A stretch of 64,000 nucleotides of DNA from Nocardioides marmoriginsengisoli (GCF_003725695.1 NZ_RJSE01000016.1:22708-86707); one strand, 5' to 3'; numbered from the stretch's first letter, positions 51,456 through 59,822 are shown. Notes: generated by a model not told the origin, from the letters alone. Made by a program: numbers and translations.

Positions 51456-52532
51456 ATGCGTTCAGCCAAGGACTTCTTCGCCCCCCTCGCCGTCGGCGCC
51501 CCTGCTCCGCTCCGGGAGATCCCGGCCCGGCCCAGCCGCGCGATCCACTTCTTCGACCCGGGCAACGAGAAGATGGCCGCCAAGGTGCCCGACATGGTCG
51601 GCACCGTCGACGTCCTGCTCGGCAACCTCGAGGACGCCGTCAAGGCCGAGAACAAGGAGATCTCCCGGGCCGGCCTGGTCAAGATCGGACAGTCGACAGA
51701 CTTCGGGCCCACCCAGTTCTGGACGCGGATCAACTCGCTCGACTCCCCCTGGGTGCTCGACGACCTGACCACCCTGGTGCCGGCGATCGGCGACAAGCTC
51801 GACGTGATCATGGTCCCGAAGGTGCAGGGCGCCGAGGACATCCACTACATCGACCGGATCCTGGCCCAGCTCGAGGCCAAGGCCGGCATCAGCAAGCCGC
51901 TGCAGGTGCACGCGATCCTGGAGACCGCCCGCGGCGTCGCGAACATCGAGGAGATCTGCGCCGCGTCCCCGCGGATGCAGGGTCTCTCGCTCGGCCCGGC
52001 CGACCTGGCTGCCGACCGGCGGATGAAGACCACCCGGGTCGGCGGCGGGCACCCGGGCTACCTGGTCCGGCAGGACCCGGAGCGCGGCGAGGACGGTGTC
52101 CCGCTGTACGACGGCCCGCGGACGACGTACCAGCAGGACCTGTGGCACTACACGATCGCCCGGATGGTCGATGCCTGCGCGATGCACGGCATCTACCCGT
52201 ACTACGGCCCGTTCGGCGACATCAAGGACACGGTCGCGTGCGAGGACCAGTTCCGCAACGCCTTCCTGCTCGGGTGCGTCGGCGCCTGGTCGCTGCACCC
52301 GGTGCAGATCAAGATCGCCAACAAGGTCTTCTCCCCCAGCGTCGAGGACGTCAAGCACGCCCGCCGGGTGATCGCCGCGATGGGCGACGGCACCGGTGCG
52401 GTGATGCTCGACGGCAAGATGGAGGACGACGCCTCGGTGAAGCAGTGCAAGGTGATGGTCGCGCTGGCCGAGGAGCTGGCCGCGATCGACCCCGACCTCA
52501 AGACCGCCTACGACGCCATCGTGCTCGACTGA
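51456..52532 (+). CDS. HpcH/HpaI-family lyase, malyl-CoA lyase-like
   Basis: A 358-residue TIM-barrel lyase of the citrate lyase beta/malyl-CoA lyase family. It has [23 protein letters not shown] (metal Glu/Asp segment), [49 protein letters not shown] and [17 protein letters not shown]. The length and the SLHPVQI ending resemble L-malyl-CoA/beta-methylmalyl-CoA lyases. It starts an operon with the second family member, 11 bases downstream. A role in C4/C5 CoA metabolism, perhaps of propionyl- or pyruvate-derived units from sterols, is inference. No KstR or KstR2 box was seen upstream. Confidence 0.88.
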   Translation: MRSAKDFFAPLAVGAPAPLREIPARPSRAIHFFDPGNEKMAAKVPDMVGTVDVLLGNLEDAVKAENKEISRAGLVKIGQSTDFGPTQFWTRINSLDSPWVLDDLTTLVPAIGDKLDVIMVPKVQGAEDIHYIDRILAQLEAKAGISKPLQVHAILETARGVANIEEICAASPRMQGLSLGPADLAADRRMKTTRVGGGHPGYLVRQDPERGEDGVPLYDGPRTTYQQDLWHYTIARMVDACAMHGIYPYYGPFGDIKDTVACEDQFRNAFLLGCVGAWSLHPVQIKIANKVFSPSVEDVKHARRVIAAMGDGTGAVMLDGKMEDDASVKQCKVMVALAEELAAIDPDLKTAYDAIVLD

Positions 52533-52543
52533 GAAAGACGACC

Positions 52544-53407
52544 ATGACCAACGAGTTCCGCCCCCGTCGTTCCGTCCTGTACATGCCCTCGTCCAACGAG
52601 CGCGCCCTGGAGAAGGCCAAGACGATCGCGTGCGACGCGCTGATCCTCGACCTCGAGGACGCCGTCGCCCCCGAGGCCAAGCCCGAGGCCCGGCTCAACG
52701 CCGCCGCCGCGGTGACGTCCGGTGAGTACGGCAACCGCGAGCTGACGATCCGGGTCAACAGCATCGGCACCGAGTGGCACGACGAGGACATCCGCGCGGC
52801 CGCGGCCGCCGGCCCGCACGGCGTCGTGGTGCCCAAGGTCAACTCGGCCGACGAGGTGCGCTCGCTCGTCGCCGCGCTCGAGGCGGCCGGCGCGCCCGAG
52901 CACACCAAGCTCTGGGCGATGGTCGAGACGCCCGAGGCGATCTTCAACGTCCGCGAGATCGCGGCCGCCTCGCCGCGGCTCACCGTGCTGGTGATGGGCA
53001 CCAACGACCTGGTCAAGGAGACCTACTCCGAGCACGTCCCCGGGCGCGCTCCCCTGCTGACCGCCCTGTCGCTGTCCCTGCTGGCTGCTCGCGCCGCCGG
53101 CATCGCGATCCTGGACGGCGTCTACAACGACGTGAAGAACCTGGACGGCTTCCTCGCGGAGTGCGAGCAGGGCCGCCAGTTCGGCTTCGACGGCAAGACG
53201 CTGATCCACCCGGGTCAGGTCGAGGGCGCGAACGAGGCGTTCGCCCCGTCAGCACAGGCGATCGAGGACGCCCGCGGGCTGATCGCCGCCTGGGACGCCC
53301 GGGAGACCGGCGTCGTCACCTACAACGGCCGGATGGTCGAGAACCTGCACGTCGAGTCGGCGCAGCGCACCCTGTCGATCGCCGACGCGATCGCCGCGCT
53401 GGGCTGA
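52544..53407 (+). CDS. CitE-family CoA lyase/thioesterase
   Basis: A 287-residue HpcH/HpaI-family member of the CitE type. It shows RRSVLYMPSSNERALEKAKTIACDALILDLEDAVAPEAK, LTIRVNSIGTEWHDEDI, VVVPKVNSADEV, WAMVETPEAIFNV and GFDGKTLIHPGQV. Short CitE-like proteins act as citramalyl- or malyl-CoA lyases or (3S)-malyl-CoA thioesterases. The pair with the 358-residue lyase 11 bases upstream resembles the Mcl1/Mcl2 type, where one makes and the other hydrolyses malyl-CoA. The reading frame is tightly spaced and the stop lies four bases from the convergent relE. Confidence 0.88.
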   Translation: MTNEFRPRRSVLYMPSSNERALEKAKTIACDALILDLEDAVAPEAKPEARLNAAAAVTSGEYGNRELTIRVNSIGTEWHDEDIRAAAAAGPHGVVVPKVNSADEVRSLVAALEAAGAPEHTKLWAMVETPEAIFNVREIAAASPRLTVLVMGTNDLVKETYSEHVPGRAPLLTALSLSLLAARAAGIAILDGVYNDVKNLDGFLAECEQGRQFGFDGKTLIHPGQVEGANEAFAPSAQAIEDARGLIAAWDARETGVVTYNGRMVENLHVESAQRTLSIADAIAALG

Positions 53408-53411
53408 GCGC

Positions 53412-53672
53412 CTACCGTCGGTAGCTGTCCCGGCGGTGGCCGACCGCGACCACGAGGACCCGGAGCACGTCGTCCTCGATCTCGTAGACGATGCGGTAGT
53501 CGCCGGTGCGTACTCGCCACTCGCCCTCACCCCCGACGAGCTTCTTCGCCCCGGCCGGTCGCGGGCCCATGGCCAGGAGCTCGAGCACGGTGAGGATACG
53601 GCGACCCGCCTGCGGATCGAGCTTGCGGAGCTGTCGCGCGGCGGCTGGCGCGATCTCGACCTGGTAGGTCAT
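53412..53672 (-). CDS. RelE-family toxin
   Basis: An 86-residue RelE/ParE-type toxin, a ribosome-dependent mRNA interferase or gyrase poison in the family. It has MTYQVEIAPAAARQLRKLDPQAGRRI, LVGGEGEWRVRTGDYRIVYEIEDDVLRVLVVAVGHRRDSYRR, with the conserved basic C-terminal tail typical of RelE. It follows the Phd-type antitoxin after 13 bases and probably shares its transcript. Its stop faces the citE-like gene. Confidence 0.9.
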   Translation of the reverse strand: MTYQVEIAPAAARQLRKLDPQAGRRILTVLELLAMGPRPAGAKKLVGGEGEWRVRTGDYRIVYEIEDDVLRVLVVAVGHRRDSYRR

Positions 53673-53685
53673 CGCGTCCGCCGCT

Positions 53686-53952
53686 TCAGCCCATGCCGAG
53701 CTCGGCCTTGAGCTCGGCCAGGGAGATCACCGGCTCGTCCGAGGTGGCCAGCTCTTCGCGTGCCGCCTGAGCCGCCCGGATGTCGGCCAGGTCCTCAGCG
53801 TCCGCCATCAGCCGACGCAGGTCGTCGGCGTCGATCACCGCGGCGACCTGACGACCACGCCGGGTCAGGAAAACCGGGTCGTGGGCGACCCGCGCCTCGT
53901 CGACCACGTCAGCCAACCGGGCCCGTGCCTCCGTCAAGGACATCTCGCTCAT
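53686..53952 (-). CDS. Phd/YefM-family antitoxin
   Basis: An 88-residue antitoxin. The N-terminal dimerisation/DNA-binding part MSEMSLTEARARLADVVDEARVAHDPVFLTRRGRQVAAVIDADDLRRL is the standard Phd/YefM form. A C-terminal helical tail (LKAELGMG) would wrap the toxin. It is first in the pair and probably represses its own promoter. The ATG is preceded by ATGGAGGT. Upstream, 53955-53990 carries a -10 candidate and direct repeats. Confidence 0.92.
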   Translation of the reverse strand: MSEMSLTEARARLADVVDEARVAHDPVFLTRRGRQVAAVIDADDLRRLMADAEDLADIRAAQAAREELATSDEPVISLAELKAELGMG

Positions 53953-53954
53953 AC

Positions 53955-53990
53955 CTCCATAGTAGCAGAAAGCGCAGTTTTCGCTGTTTT
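53955..53990 (-). promoter_or_regulatory. Toxin-antitoxin promoter with direct repeats
   Basis: On the minus strand TACTAT (53964-53959) is a -10 candidate just upstream of the antitoxin SD. Two nearly identical octamers, GCAGTTTT (53974-53981) and GCTGTTTT (53983-53990), lie in an AT-rich stretch unusual for this window and may be the antitoxin operator. Confidence 0.5.
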
Positions 53991-54025
53991 GATCGAACTG
54001 TACATTTCAGCGGTCTCGCCGCAGG

Positions 54026-54895
54026 TCAGCTCACCTGCTGGAGCAGGTGCTGGTGGAACTCGCGCTCCAGGTGCTCGATCAGGAAGATCGGGTCGCTGGT
54101 GATCACCCGCTCCCGGTGCAGGACCAGCACCCGCCAGCCGAGCGCTGCCAGCCGCGCCCGGTCCGAGCGGCTGATCTGGCCGGCGAGCGACACACCGAAC
54201 CGCTGGGTGTCCAGTGCCAGCGCGACCCGTACGCCGGCCACTCGCGCCCCGGGGCTCGGCGTCGGCAACGACGCTTCCATCCACCGCAGCCGCAGCACCG
54301 ACTCGGCCTCCTCGACCGGCCTCGGATCGGCCAGCGCGACCAGCTCACGGAACTGGGCGGCTCCGGGCCGACGCGCATCCCCGCCCGCACTCGCACGGAT
54401 CAGCTCACCGTGCGTGATCGCGCCCGATCGGAGCAGCCCGTCGAGCAACGGCAGCGCCCGCTCGGGCGCGAAGTTCTGTCCGAGGTCGAGGGCGGTCCGC
54501 AACGGCGAGGTGCAGCGCACCCCGCCGACGAGCAGCACCTCCTCCGGCCCGTACGGCGGCGCCGGGGCCAGCCGCGAGCGCCGGCCGTGCAGGTCCAGCG
54601 GCACCGGGTCGAGCCGCACTGCCGCGGTGACCAGGCCGGCGCCGTGGATCCAGGCCGCCGTACGGTCGACGACGACCTGCTTGCGACCGACGCGCAGCGC
54701 CACCGCCCGGGCGCGCAGGACCGCGGTCAGCTCGACGTCAGCATCGATGTAGACCCCGCGGACCAGCCGCCTGAGCCGCCCGCTCCGCAGCAGGCGGTCC
54801 AGCTCCGCCCGCCCCAGGCCGGCGCGGGCCGCCATCGCCGGCGTGAAAGGCTCGCCGCGGTCCAGCGTCGGTCGTTCTCCGTGTGGTGCTCCCAT
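54026..54895 (-). CDS. AbiEi/DUF559-like protein (type IV antitoxin or endonuclease fold)
   Basis: A 289-residue protein. The N-terminal third (FTPAMAARAGLGRAELDRLLRSGRLRRLVRGVYIDA) is an AbiEi-type winged-helix antitoxin domain. The C-terminal half (VRVALALDTQRFGVS ... LGWRVLVLHRERVITSDPIFLIEHLEREF) resembles DUF559/Vsr-like nuclease folds but without a catalytic set I can verify. Proteins of this form are common and solitary in Nocardioides-type genomes; some are annotated as antitoxins, with no toxin beside them here. It is followed by a 73-base gap to the Phd gene and is unlikely to be part of that pair. Confidence 0.7.
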   Translation of the reverse strand: MGAPHGERPTLDRGEPFTPAMAARAGLGRAELDRLLRSGRLRRLVRGVYIDADVELTAVLRARAVALRVGRKQVVVDRTAAWIHGAGLVTAAVRLDPVPLDLHGRRSRLAPAPPYGPEEVLLVGGVRCTSPLRTALDLGQNFAPERALPLLDGLLRSGAITHGELIRASAGGDARRPGAAQFRELVALADPRPVEEAESVLRLRWMEASLPTPSPGARVAGVRVALALDTQRFGVSLAGQISRSDRARLAALGWRVLVLHRERVITSDPIFLIEHLEREFHQHLLQQVS

Positions 54896-54963
54896 CGGTC
54901 AACCTTCACCGATGCCGCCGATCCCCCGTCAGCGTCGTCCACAGGCGTGCCGGCGATCCGTCC

Positions 54964-55383
54964 TCAGCGGCCCTGGAGGGTGGCGCGGAGCGCGGGCGCG
55001 AACTGCACGACGATCTCCTCGGCCGGCACGGACGCCACCGGTTCGACCTGGAGCACGTAGCGCATCATCGCCAGGCCGACCAGCTGCCCGCAGACCAGCT
55101 CGATCCGCAGCGCCGAGGCGTGCATCCCGGTCGCCTTGGCGGCAGGATTGACCACCGTCCGATTCAGGACCCGGTAGAACGCCTGTCCGGCCCGGGCGCT
55201 GCCGACCGAGGCGCGCACCATCCGGATCATGCCCTGCCGGGTCCGCGGGTTCTCGCAGAGCGCCAGGAAGCTGCGCAGCAGCCGGTCGCTGAAGTCCCGT
55301 TCCACGCCGTCGTCGTCCGAGCGGATCGCCGACTCGGTCGCGGCGATCACCGTCGGGGAGTCCGGGAACACGGGCGGGGTCAC
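54964..55383 (-). CDS. TetR-like C-terminal domain protein lacking HTH (probable remnant)
   Basis: A 139-residue protein that looks like the ligand-binding half of a TetR-type regulator (ERDFSDRLLRSFLALCENPRTRQGMIRMVRASV, helical; MHASALRIELVCGQLVGLAMMRYVLQVEPVASVPAEEIV). The DNA-binding N-terminal part is absent, and the sequence directly upstream belongs to hsaB, so nothing can be restored by a frameshift. The GTG start is the best available. It may be a decayed repressor gene, or a stand-alone effector-binding protein. It lies 25 bases after the hsaB stop, on the same strand. Confidence 0.6.
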   Translation of the reverse strand: MTPPVFPDSPTVIAATESAIRSDDDGVERDFSDRLLRSFLALCENPRTRQGMIRMVRASVGSARAGQAFYRVLNRTVVNPAAKATGMHASALRIELVCGQLVGLAMMRYVLQVEPVASVPAEEIVVQFAPALRATLQGR

Positions 55384-55408
55384 GCGATCAACCGTAGTTC
55401 AGCGCATC

Positions 55409-56062
55409 TCAGCCCTGCGGCTTGGTGTACTTCCCGCCGAAGAAGAGCAGCGGCTCGACGGCCGGCTCCCGCTCGGTCCGGTCGCCGTTGCCCAGCTCCT
55501 TGACGCGGCCGATCACGATGTAGTGATCGCCGGCCTCGACGACCTGCTGCACGGTGCAGTCGATGTAGCCGAGAACGCCCTCGAGCACCGGCGCCCCGGT
55601 GCTGGCCGTTGTCCAGCCCACCCCGGTGAACTTCTCGTCGCCCTTGGTGGCCATCGTGTTGGAGAGCTCGGACTGGCCGGCGGCGAGGATGTTCACGCAG
55701 AAGTAGCCGGCCCGCTGCATCAGCGGCCAGGCCCGCGAGGTCTTGGCCGGGGAGAACATCACCAGCGGGGGCTCCAGGGAGACCGAGGAGAACGACTGGC
55801 AGGTCATCCCGACGGGGCTGCCGTCGGAGATCGAGGTGACTACGGTGACGCCGCTGCAGAACAGTCCGAGGACGTCGCGGAACTTGCGCGCCCGCGCGGC
55901 CGCCTCCGGGTCGTCCGGGATCGGGGTGTGCTCGCCGAGCCGGAGCTCGAAGTCGAGCTCGTTGCCGAGCCAGGACTTGATCAGCTCCTCGCTGGGCCAG
56001 GTCTCCCGGGCGTTCTCGTTCATCCCGTCCGGGATCTCGCGCGTCACTCCCCCATTGTTCAT
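55409..56062 (-). CDS. hsaB: Flavin reductase of the HsaAB phenol hydroxylase
   Basis: Supplies reduced flavin to HsaA for 4-hydroxylation of the seco-steroid phenol (3-HSA). The 217-residue protein has the flavin-reductase core FCSGVTVVTSISDGSPVGMTCQSFSSVSLEPPLVMFSPAKTSRAWPLM, CVNILAAGQSELSNTMA and DHYIVIGRVKEL. Two starts are possible: ATG at 56062, or ATG at 56023 (MNENARETWPSEEL), which gives a length nearer the mycobacterial protein. It is the last gene of hsaA-hsaD-hsaC-hsaB, four bases after the hsaC stop. Regulated from the KstR box at 59063. Confidence 0.93.
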   Translation of the reverse strand: MNNGGVTREIPDGMNENARETWPSEELIKSWLGNELDFELRLGEHTPIPDDPEAAARARKFRDVLGLFCSGVTVVTSISDGSPVGMTCQSFSSVSLEPPLVMFSPAKTSRAWPLMQRAGYFCVNILAAGQSELSNTMATKGDEKFTGVGWTTASTGAPVLEGVLGYIDCTVQQVVEAGDHYIVIGRVKELGNGDRTEREPAVEPLLFFGGKYTKPQG

Positions 56063-56066
56063 CGGT

Positions 56067-56966
56067 CTACTGGCCCCCGCCGAACGTGTGGCCCCAGTAC
56101 GAGACGGCGGTGCTCTCCCGGGCGACCCAGCGGGCGTCGTCGACCTGCAGGCCCTCGGTGCCGAACTCGAAGTCGAAACCGCCCGGGGACTTCACGTAGA
56201 ACGAGACCATCTCGTCGTTCATGTGCCGGCCGAGCGTCGCCGACAGCGGCGCCTTGTACTTCTTGACGCGCTCCAGCGCACGGCCGACGTGGTCGAGCTC
56301 GTCGACCTCGAGCATCACGTGCACGCACTTGGACGGGTTCGGCATCGGCAGGAACGCCAGGCTGTGGTGCCGCGGGTTCACGCCGAGGAAGCGCAGCCAG
56401 ACCTTCGAGCCTGGCTCCTTGCCGACGAACTCGCCGGGCATGCTCATCGAGTCGCGGAGCCGGAAGCCGAGCACCTCGGTGTAGAACCGCAGCGCCTCGA
56501 CGTCGTCGAGGACCGGGATCACGATGTGGCCCATGCCCTGGTCGCCGGTGACGAACTTGGCGGCGTACGGCGTCACGACCGGCCGGGACTCGTAGGTGAT
56601 GCCGTGGAAGAGCTCGAAGACGTTGTCCCACGGGTCGGAGAACCGGACCAGCTCCTGGACCCGGCGCTCGGCCAGCTCCTCGGGGGTGCCCTCTTCGAAG
56701 GTCACGCCGGCCTTGGTCAGGTGCTCGCGGGCGTCCTGGAGCGCCTGATGGTCGGCGACCTCCCAGCCGGTGGCGTCGAGCTGGTCGACGTCGGCGGGGA
56801 AGACCACGATCCGGGCGGAGACGGCGTCGATCCGGAAGTACAGGTTGTCCGGGTTCGGGCCGCGGCCCTCGGCGACGCCGAGCACCTTGCCCGCGAAGGT
56901 CTTCCAGGCCTCCAGGTCGGTGCTGGCGACCCGGATGTAGCCCATGGACTTGATGTCGATCGTCAT
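56067..56966 (-). CDS. hsaC: 3,4-DHSA extradiol (meta) dioxygenase
   Basis: Fe(II)-dependent extradiol dioxygenase that cleaves ring A of the catechol 3,4-DHSA. The 299-residue protein matches the mycobacterial length. The 2-His-1-Glu site is visible: His near 147 in GMGHIVIPVL, His216 in CVHVMLEV and Glu267 in GGFDFEFGTEG, with the His-Tyr second-sphere region NPRHHSLAF about 200. The start MTIDIKSMGYIRVASTD fits the family; the upstream in-frame extension lies in hsaD. It begins one base after the hsaD stop. Confidence 0.96.
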   Translation of the reverse strand: MTIDIKSMGYIRVASTDLEAWKTFAGKVLGVAEGRGPNPDNLYFRIDAVSARIVVFPADVDQLDATGWEVADHQALQDAREHLTKAGVTFEEGTPEELAERRVQELVRFSDPWDNVFELFHGITYESRPVVTPYAAKFVTGDQGMGHIVIPVLDDVEALRFYTEVLGFRLRDSMSMPGEFVGKEPGSKVWLRFLGVNPRHHSLAFLPMPNPSKCVHVMLEVDELDHVGRALERVKKYKAPLSATLGRHMNDEMVSFYVKSPGGFDFEFGTEGLQVDDARWVARESTAVSYWGHTFGGGQ

Positions 56967-56967
56967 C

Positions 56968-57852
56968 TCAGCCCCTTTCGCGGTGGCGTGCCAGGAAGGC
57001 GGTGGTGATCTCGGCGAACTCCTCGGCCGCCTCGATCTGGGCCCAGTGGCCACAGTTCGGGAAGACGTGCAGCTGCGCCTTGGGGATCTGCTTGAGCGCG
57101 ACCAGGGCACCGTCGAGCGGGTTGACGCGGTCCTCGCGGCCCCAGGTCAGCAGGGTGTGCTTGCGGAGGTTGTGCACCTCGCGCCAGAGCATCCCGTCCT
57201 CGGCCCACTCGGGGTTCCAGAACGAGGCGCCCATCGAGCGCATCGCCTCGAGCGAGCCGGGCGCGGTGGCGTCGGCGAACCGCTCCTCGACCAGCTCGTC
57301 GGTGACCAGCGCCTGGTTCACGACCATGGTCGAGATGAAGGCGCGCAGGGCTTCCCGGCTCGGTGCCATCGAGAAGTCCATCAGCCGCTTGACGCCCTCG
57401 GTGGGGTCGGCGTGGAGCAGGTTGAGCGAGAGCCCGCCGGGGCCCATCAGCACCAGCCGGCCGACCCGGTCGGGGTAGCTGAGCGCGAACCGGGTCGCCG
57501 TACCGCCGCCGAGGCTGTTGCCGAGCAGGTGGATCTTCTCGATCTGCAGCTCGTCGAGCAGCTTGAGCAGGTACTCCGAGGAGTGCCGGAAGTAGTTCGC
57601 GCCGACCTCGGGCTTGTCCGAGCCGCCGAAACCGGGTTGGTCGACCAGGAGCGTCCGGAAGTTGGCCGCGAACCGGGGCAGTGCCGACCCGAAGTTGCTC
57701 CAGGCCGAGGCTCCCGGGCCGCCGCCGTGCAGCAGCACGAACGGCAGGCCGCCGCCGAGGTCGGACGCCGTGCCGGCCTCGTAGTAGTTCAGCGTGATGT
57801 CGCCGGCCTTCGCCGACTTCCGAGTGCCCTCTTTCGAGTAGTCGACAGACAT
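56968..57852 (-). CDS. hsaD: 4,9-DSHA hydrolase (C-C bond hydrolase)
   Basis: An alpha/beta hydrolase that splits the ring-A meta-cleavage product 4,9-DSHA into DOHNAA and HHD. The 294-residue protein has the oxyanion segment LLHGGGPGASAWSNFG, the nucleophile Ser113 in LLGNSLGGGTA, an acidic residue in LLTWGREDRVNPLDG and the catalytic His in FPNCGHWAQIE. It sits between hsaA and hsaC, with hsaA stop 57857 four bases before its start. The order hsaA-hsaD-hsaC-hsaB is that of M. tuberculosis Rv3570c-Rv3567c. Confidence 0.95.
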   Translation of the reverse strand: MSVDYSKEGTRKSAKAGDITLNYYEAGTASDLGGGLPFVLLHGGGPGASAWSNFGSALPRFAANFRTLLVDQPGFGGSDKPEVGANYFRHSSEYLLKLLDELQIEKIHLLGNSLGGGTATRFALSYPDRVGRLVLMGPGGLSLNLLHADPTEGVKRLMDFSMAPSREALRAFISTMVVNQALVTDELVEERFADATAPGSLEAMRSMGASFWNPEWAEDGMLWREVHNLRKHTLLTWGREDRVNPLDGALVALKQIPKAQLHVFPNCGHWAQIEAAEEFAEITTAFLARHRERG

Positions 57853-57856
57853 CGGC

Positions 57857-59023
57857 TCAGTACATCCCCGGGTCGACCTTGTGGCCGAACTCGTGGGCGC
57901 CGAACATCTGCAGCGCGCGCTCCGGGTCGTTGGCGGCGTGCACGCGACCGGCGTGCGCGTCCCGCCAGGCCCGCTGCAGGTAGGTGCCGTTGGCCAGGGC
58001 GCGACCGCCGGAGGCCTCGAAGAGCGCGTCGATCGCGTCGATGGAGCGCTGGGTGCCGAGGACCTGGTCGCGACGGACCTTGAGCCGCAGGCCGAGCGGG
58101 ATCTGCTCGCCCTTCTCGACCAGGGCCATCTCCTCGCGGATGTTGTTCATCGCCAGGGCCCAGGCGGCGTCGATGTCGCTGGCGGCGCGGGCGATCCGGA
58201 CGGCGGCGAACGGGTCGAGCGACGCCTTCTCTCCCAGGTACGCCGCGCGGACGCGCTTCTGCTGCATGTCGACGTGCTCGGCGTAGGCGCCGTACGCCAT
58301 CCCGATGATCGGGGTGCAGATGGTGGTCGTGAAGACCGAGTGGAACGGCAGCTTGTACAGGTTGGAGGTGTTGACCTCCTGGCCCGGGCCCTTGCACTGG
58401 CCGGTCTCGCCCATCGACAGCGTGAACGCCTCGGGGACGAAGACGTCGTCCACGACGATGTCGTTCGAGCCGGTGCCGGAGAGGCCGACCATGTGCCAGA
58501 CGTCGTTGATGGTGTAGTCGCTGCGCGGCACCATGAAGGTGCGGAAGTCGACGACGTTGCCGTCCTCGTTGAACACCAGGCCGCCGAGCAGCACCCACTG
58601 GCAGTGGTCGCAGCCCGAGGAGAAGCTCCACTTGCCGGAGAGCTTGAAGCCGCCCTCGGTGATCGTCGCCTTGCCGGTCGGGGCGTACGACGAGCTCAGC
58701 CGCGCGTTCGGGTCGTTGCCCCAGACCGCCTGCTGGGCCTCGTCGGCGAAGAGGCCGACCTGCCAGGGGTGCACGCCGACGACGCTGGAGACCCAGCCGG
58801 TCGACCCGCAGGCCCCGGCGATCTCCTTGACGCCCTCGTAGAAGTCGATCGGGCTCGACTCGAAGCCGCCGTACCGCTTCGGCTGGAGGAGCTTGAAGAA
58901 GCCGGTCTCCGCCAGCTCCTTGATCGAGGCCTCGGGGATGACGCGGAGACGCTCGGTCTCGTCCGCACGCTCACGCAGCGTGGGCAGCAGGTCACGGACA
59001 CCGTCAAGAACTGCCTGACTCAT
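57857..59023 (-). CDS. hsaA: 3-HSA 4-monooxygenase, oxygenase component
   Basis: A flavin-dependent monooxygenase of the acyl-CoA dehydrogenase fold that hydroxylates the seco-steroid phenol 3-HSA to a catechol, using FMNH2 from HsaB. The 388-residue protein has LQPKRYGGFESSPIDFYEGVKEIAGACGSTGWVSSVVGVH, SGKWSFSSGCDHCQWVLLGG, MVGLSGTGSNDIVVDDVFVPE and a C-terminal helical bundle. The start MSQAVLDGVRDLL follows GAGGAGAAG. It is the first gene of hsaA-hsaD-hsaC-hsaB; the KstR box lies 40 bases upstream. Confidence 0.96.
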   Translation of the reverse strand: MSQAVLDGVRDLLPTLRERADETERLRVIPEASIKELAETGFFKLLQPKRYGGFESSPIDFYEGVKEIAGACGSTGWVSSVVGVHPWQVGLFADEAQQAVWGNDPNARLSSSYAPTGKATITEGGFKLSGKWSFSSGCDHCQWVLLGGLVFNEDGNVVDFRTFMVPRSDYTINDVWHMVGLSGTGSNDIVVDDVFVPEAFTLSMGETGQCKGPGQEVNTSNLYKLPFHSVFTTTICTPIIGMAYGAYAEHVDMQQKRVRAAYLGEKASLDPFAAVRIARAASDIDAAWALAMNNIREEMALVEKGEQIPLGLRLKVRRDQVLGTQRSIDAIDALFEASGGRALANGTYLQRAWRDAHAGRVHAANDPERALQMFGAHEFGHKVDPGMY

Positions 59024-59062
59024 GGCTTCTCCTCGTCGTTCGAATACTTCTGAAGACAATAC

Positions 59063-59076
59063 TAGAACACGTTCTA
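59063..59076. promoter_or_regulatory. KstR operator (perfect) upstream of hsaA
   Basis: TAGAACACGTTCTA is a full match to TnnAACnnGTTnnA and nearly a perfect palindrome. TAGTAT on the minus strand (59065-59060) overlaps it as the -10 for hsaA, and the message then has an SD before the ATG. Confidence 0.92.
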
Positions 59077-59231
59077 CCTGTTCGTCCACGACACCCGGGA
59101 CGGTCTCGGAAACGCCCGAAAAATCCCCTCAGGAAAAGTTGCAAGGACTTCCGGGCCCGGTGCTCCTACTTCCGAGAGCGGCACGAACGCCGCACCACGA
59201 AGCCCCTGAAGCACCGACCAAGGAGAACGTC

Positions 59232-59813
59232 ATGAACCGCAGCATCCGCACCCTGATCATCGCCGCCCCGCTCGCCGTCGCGGCGCTCACCCTGACCCCG
59301 GGCGCCGCCCTGGCCGCCGACGGTCCGGTCATCGTCGCCCCTGTCGGCGGCGACCCGAAGCCGATGGACATCGCGGCTCCGACCCCGGCCCCGCAGCCGG
59401 TCCCGGACGGCCCGGGCGAGGTCTCCAACGGCAAGCCGAAGCCGACCCACCCGAAGCCCCACCACCCGCAGCCGAACCCCGACGGTCCCGGCGGGATCAC
59501 CGACACCCCGGACTGCACCCACGGGTGCGGCGGGAACGACGTTCCCGACGACAAGGCGGGCCCGAACCCGGGCAACGACAAGCCGGGCGACGACAAGCCG
59601 GGCACCCCGGACGCCGGGGACGAGCCGGACGCGGGCAAGAACCAGGGTGGCGCGACCGACTCGATCAGCATCCCGACCCGAGTCGACGCCGGGGCCGCCT
59701 CGGCGGACTCCCCCTCCGAGAACGGTCTCGACCTGACCTGGACGCTCGCCGGCGGAGCTCTGCTGGTCGCCAGCGGCGCGGCCTTCGCTGCCCGGAAGCG
59801 TCAGCAGGCCTGA
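59232..59813 (+). CDS. Secreted Pro-rich protein with C-terminal membrane anchor
   Basis: A 193-residue protein. The ATG follows AAGGAGAACGTC and gives a Sec signal peptide (MNRSIRTLIIAAPLAVAALTLT, cleavage near AALAA). The mature part is low-complexity, rich in Pro, Asp, Lys and His (PKPTHPKPHHPQPNPDGPGG, NDKPGDDKPGTPDAGDEPDA). The C-terminus has a hydrophobic helix WTLAGGALLVASGAAFAA and a basic tail RKRQQA, preceded by PTRVDAGAA. This resembles a cell-wall sorting layout but lacks LPxTG. It has two Cys (CTHGCGG). Function unknown; probably surface-attached. It is divergent from hsaA. Confidence 0.75.
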   Translation: MNRSIRTLIIAAPLAVAALTLTPGAALAADGPVIVAPVGGDPKPMDIAAPTPAPQPVPDGPGEVSNGKPKPTHPKPHHPQPNPDGPGGITDTPDCTHGCGGNDVPDDKAGPNPGNDKPGDDKPGTPDAGDEPDAGKNQGGATDSISIPTRVDAGAASADSPSENGLDLTWTLAGGALLVASGAAFAARKRQQA

Positions 59814-59822
59814 TCAAGGACT

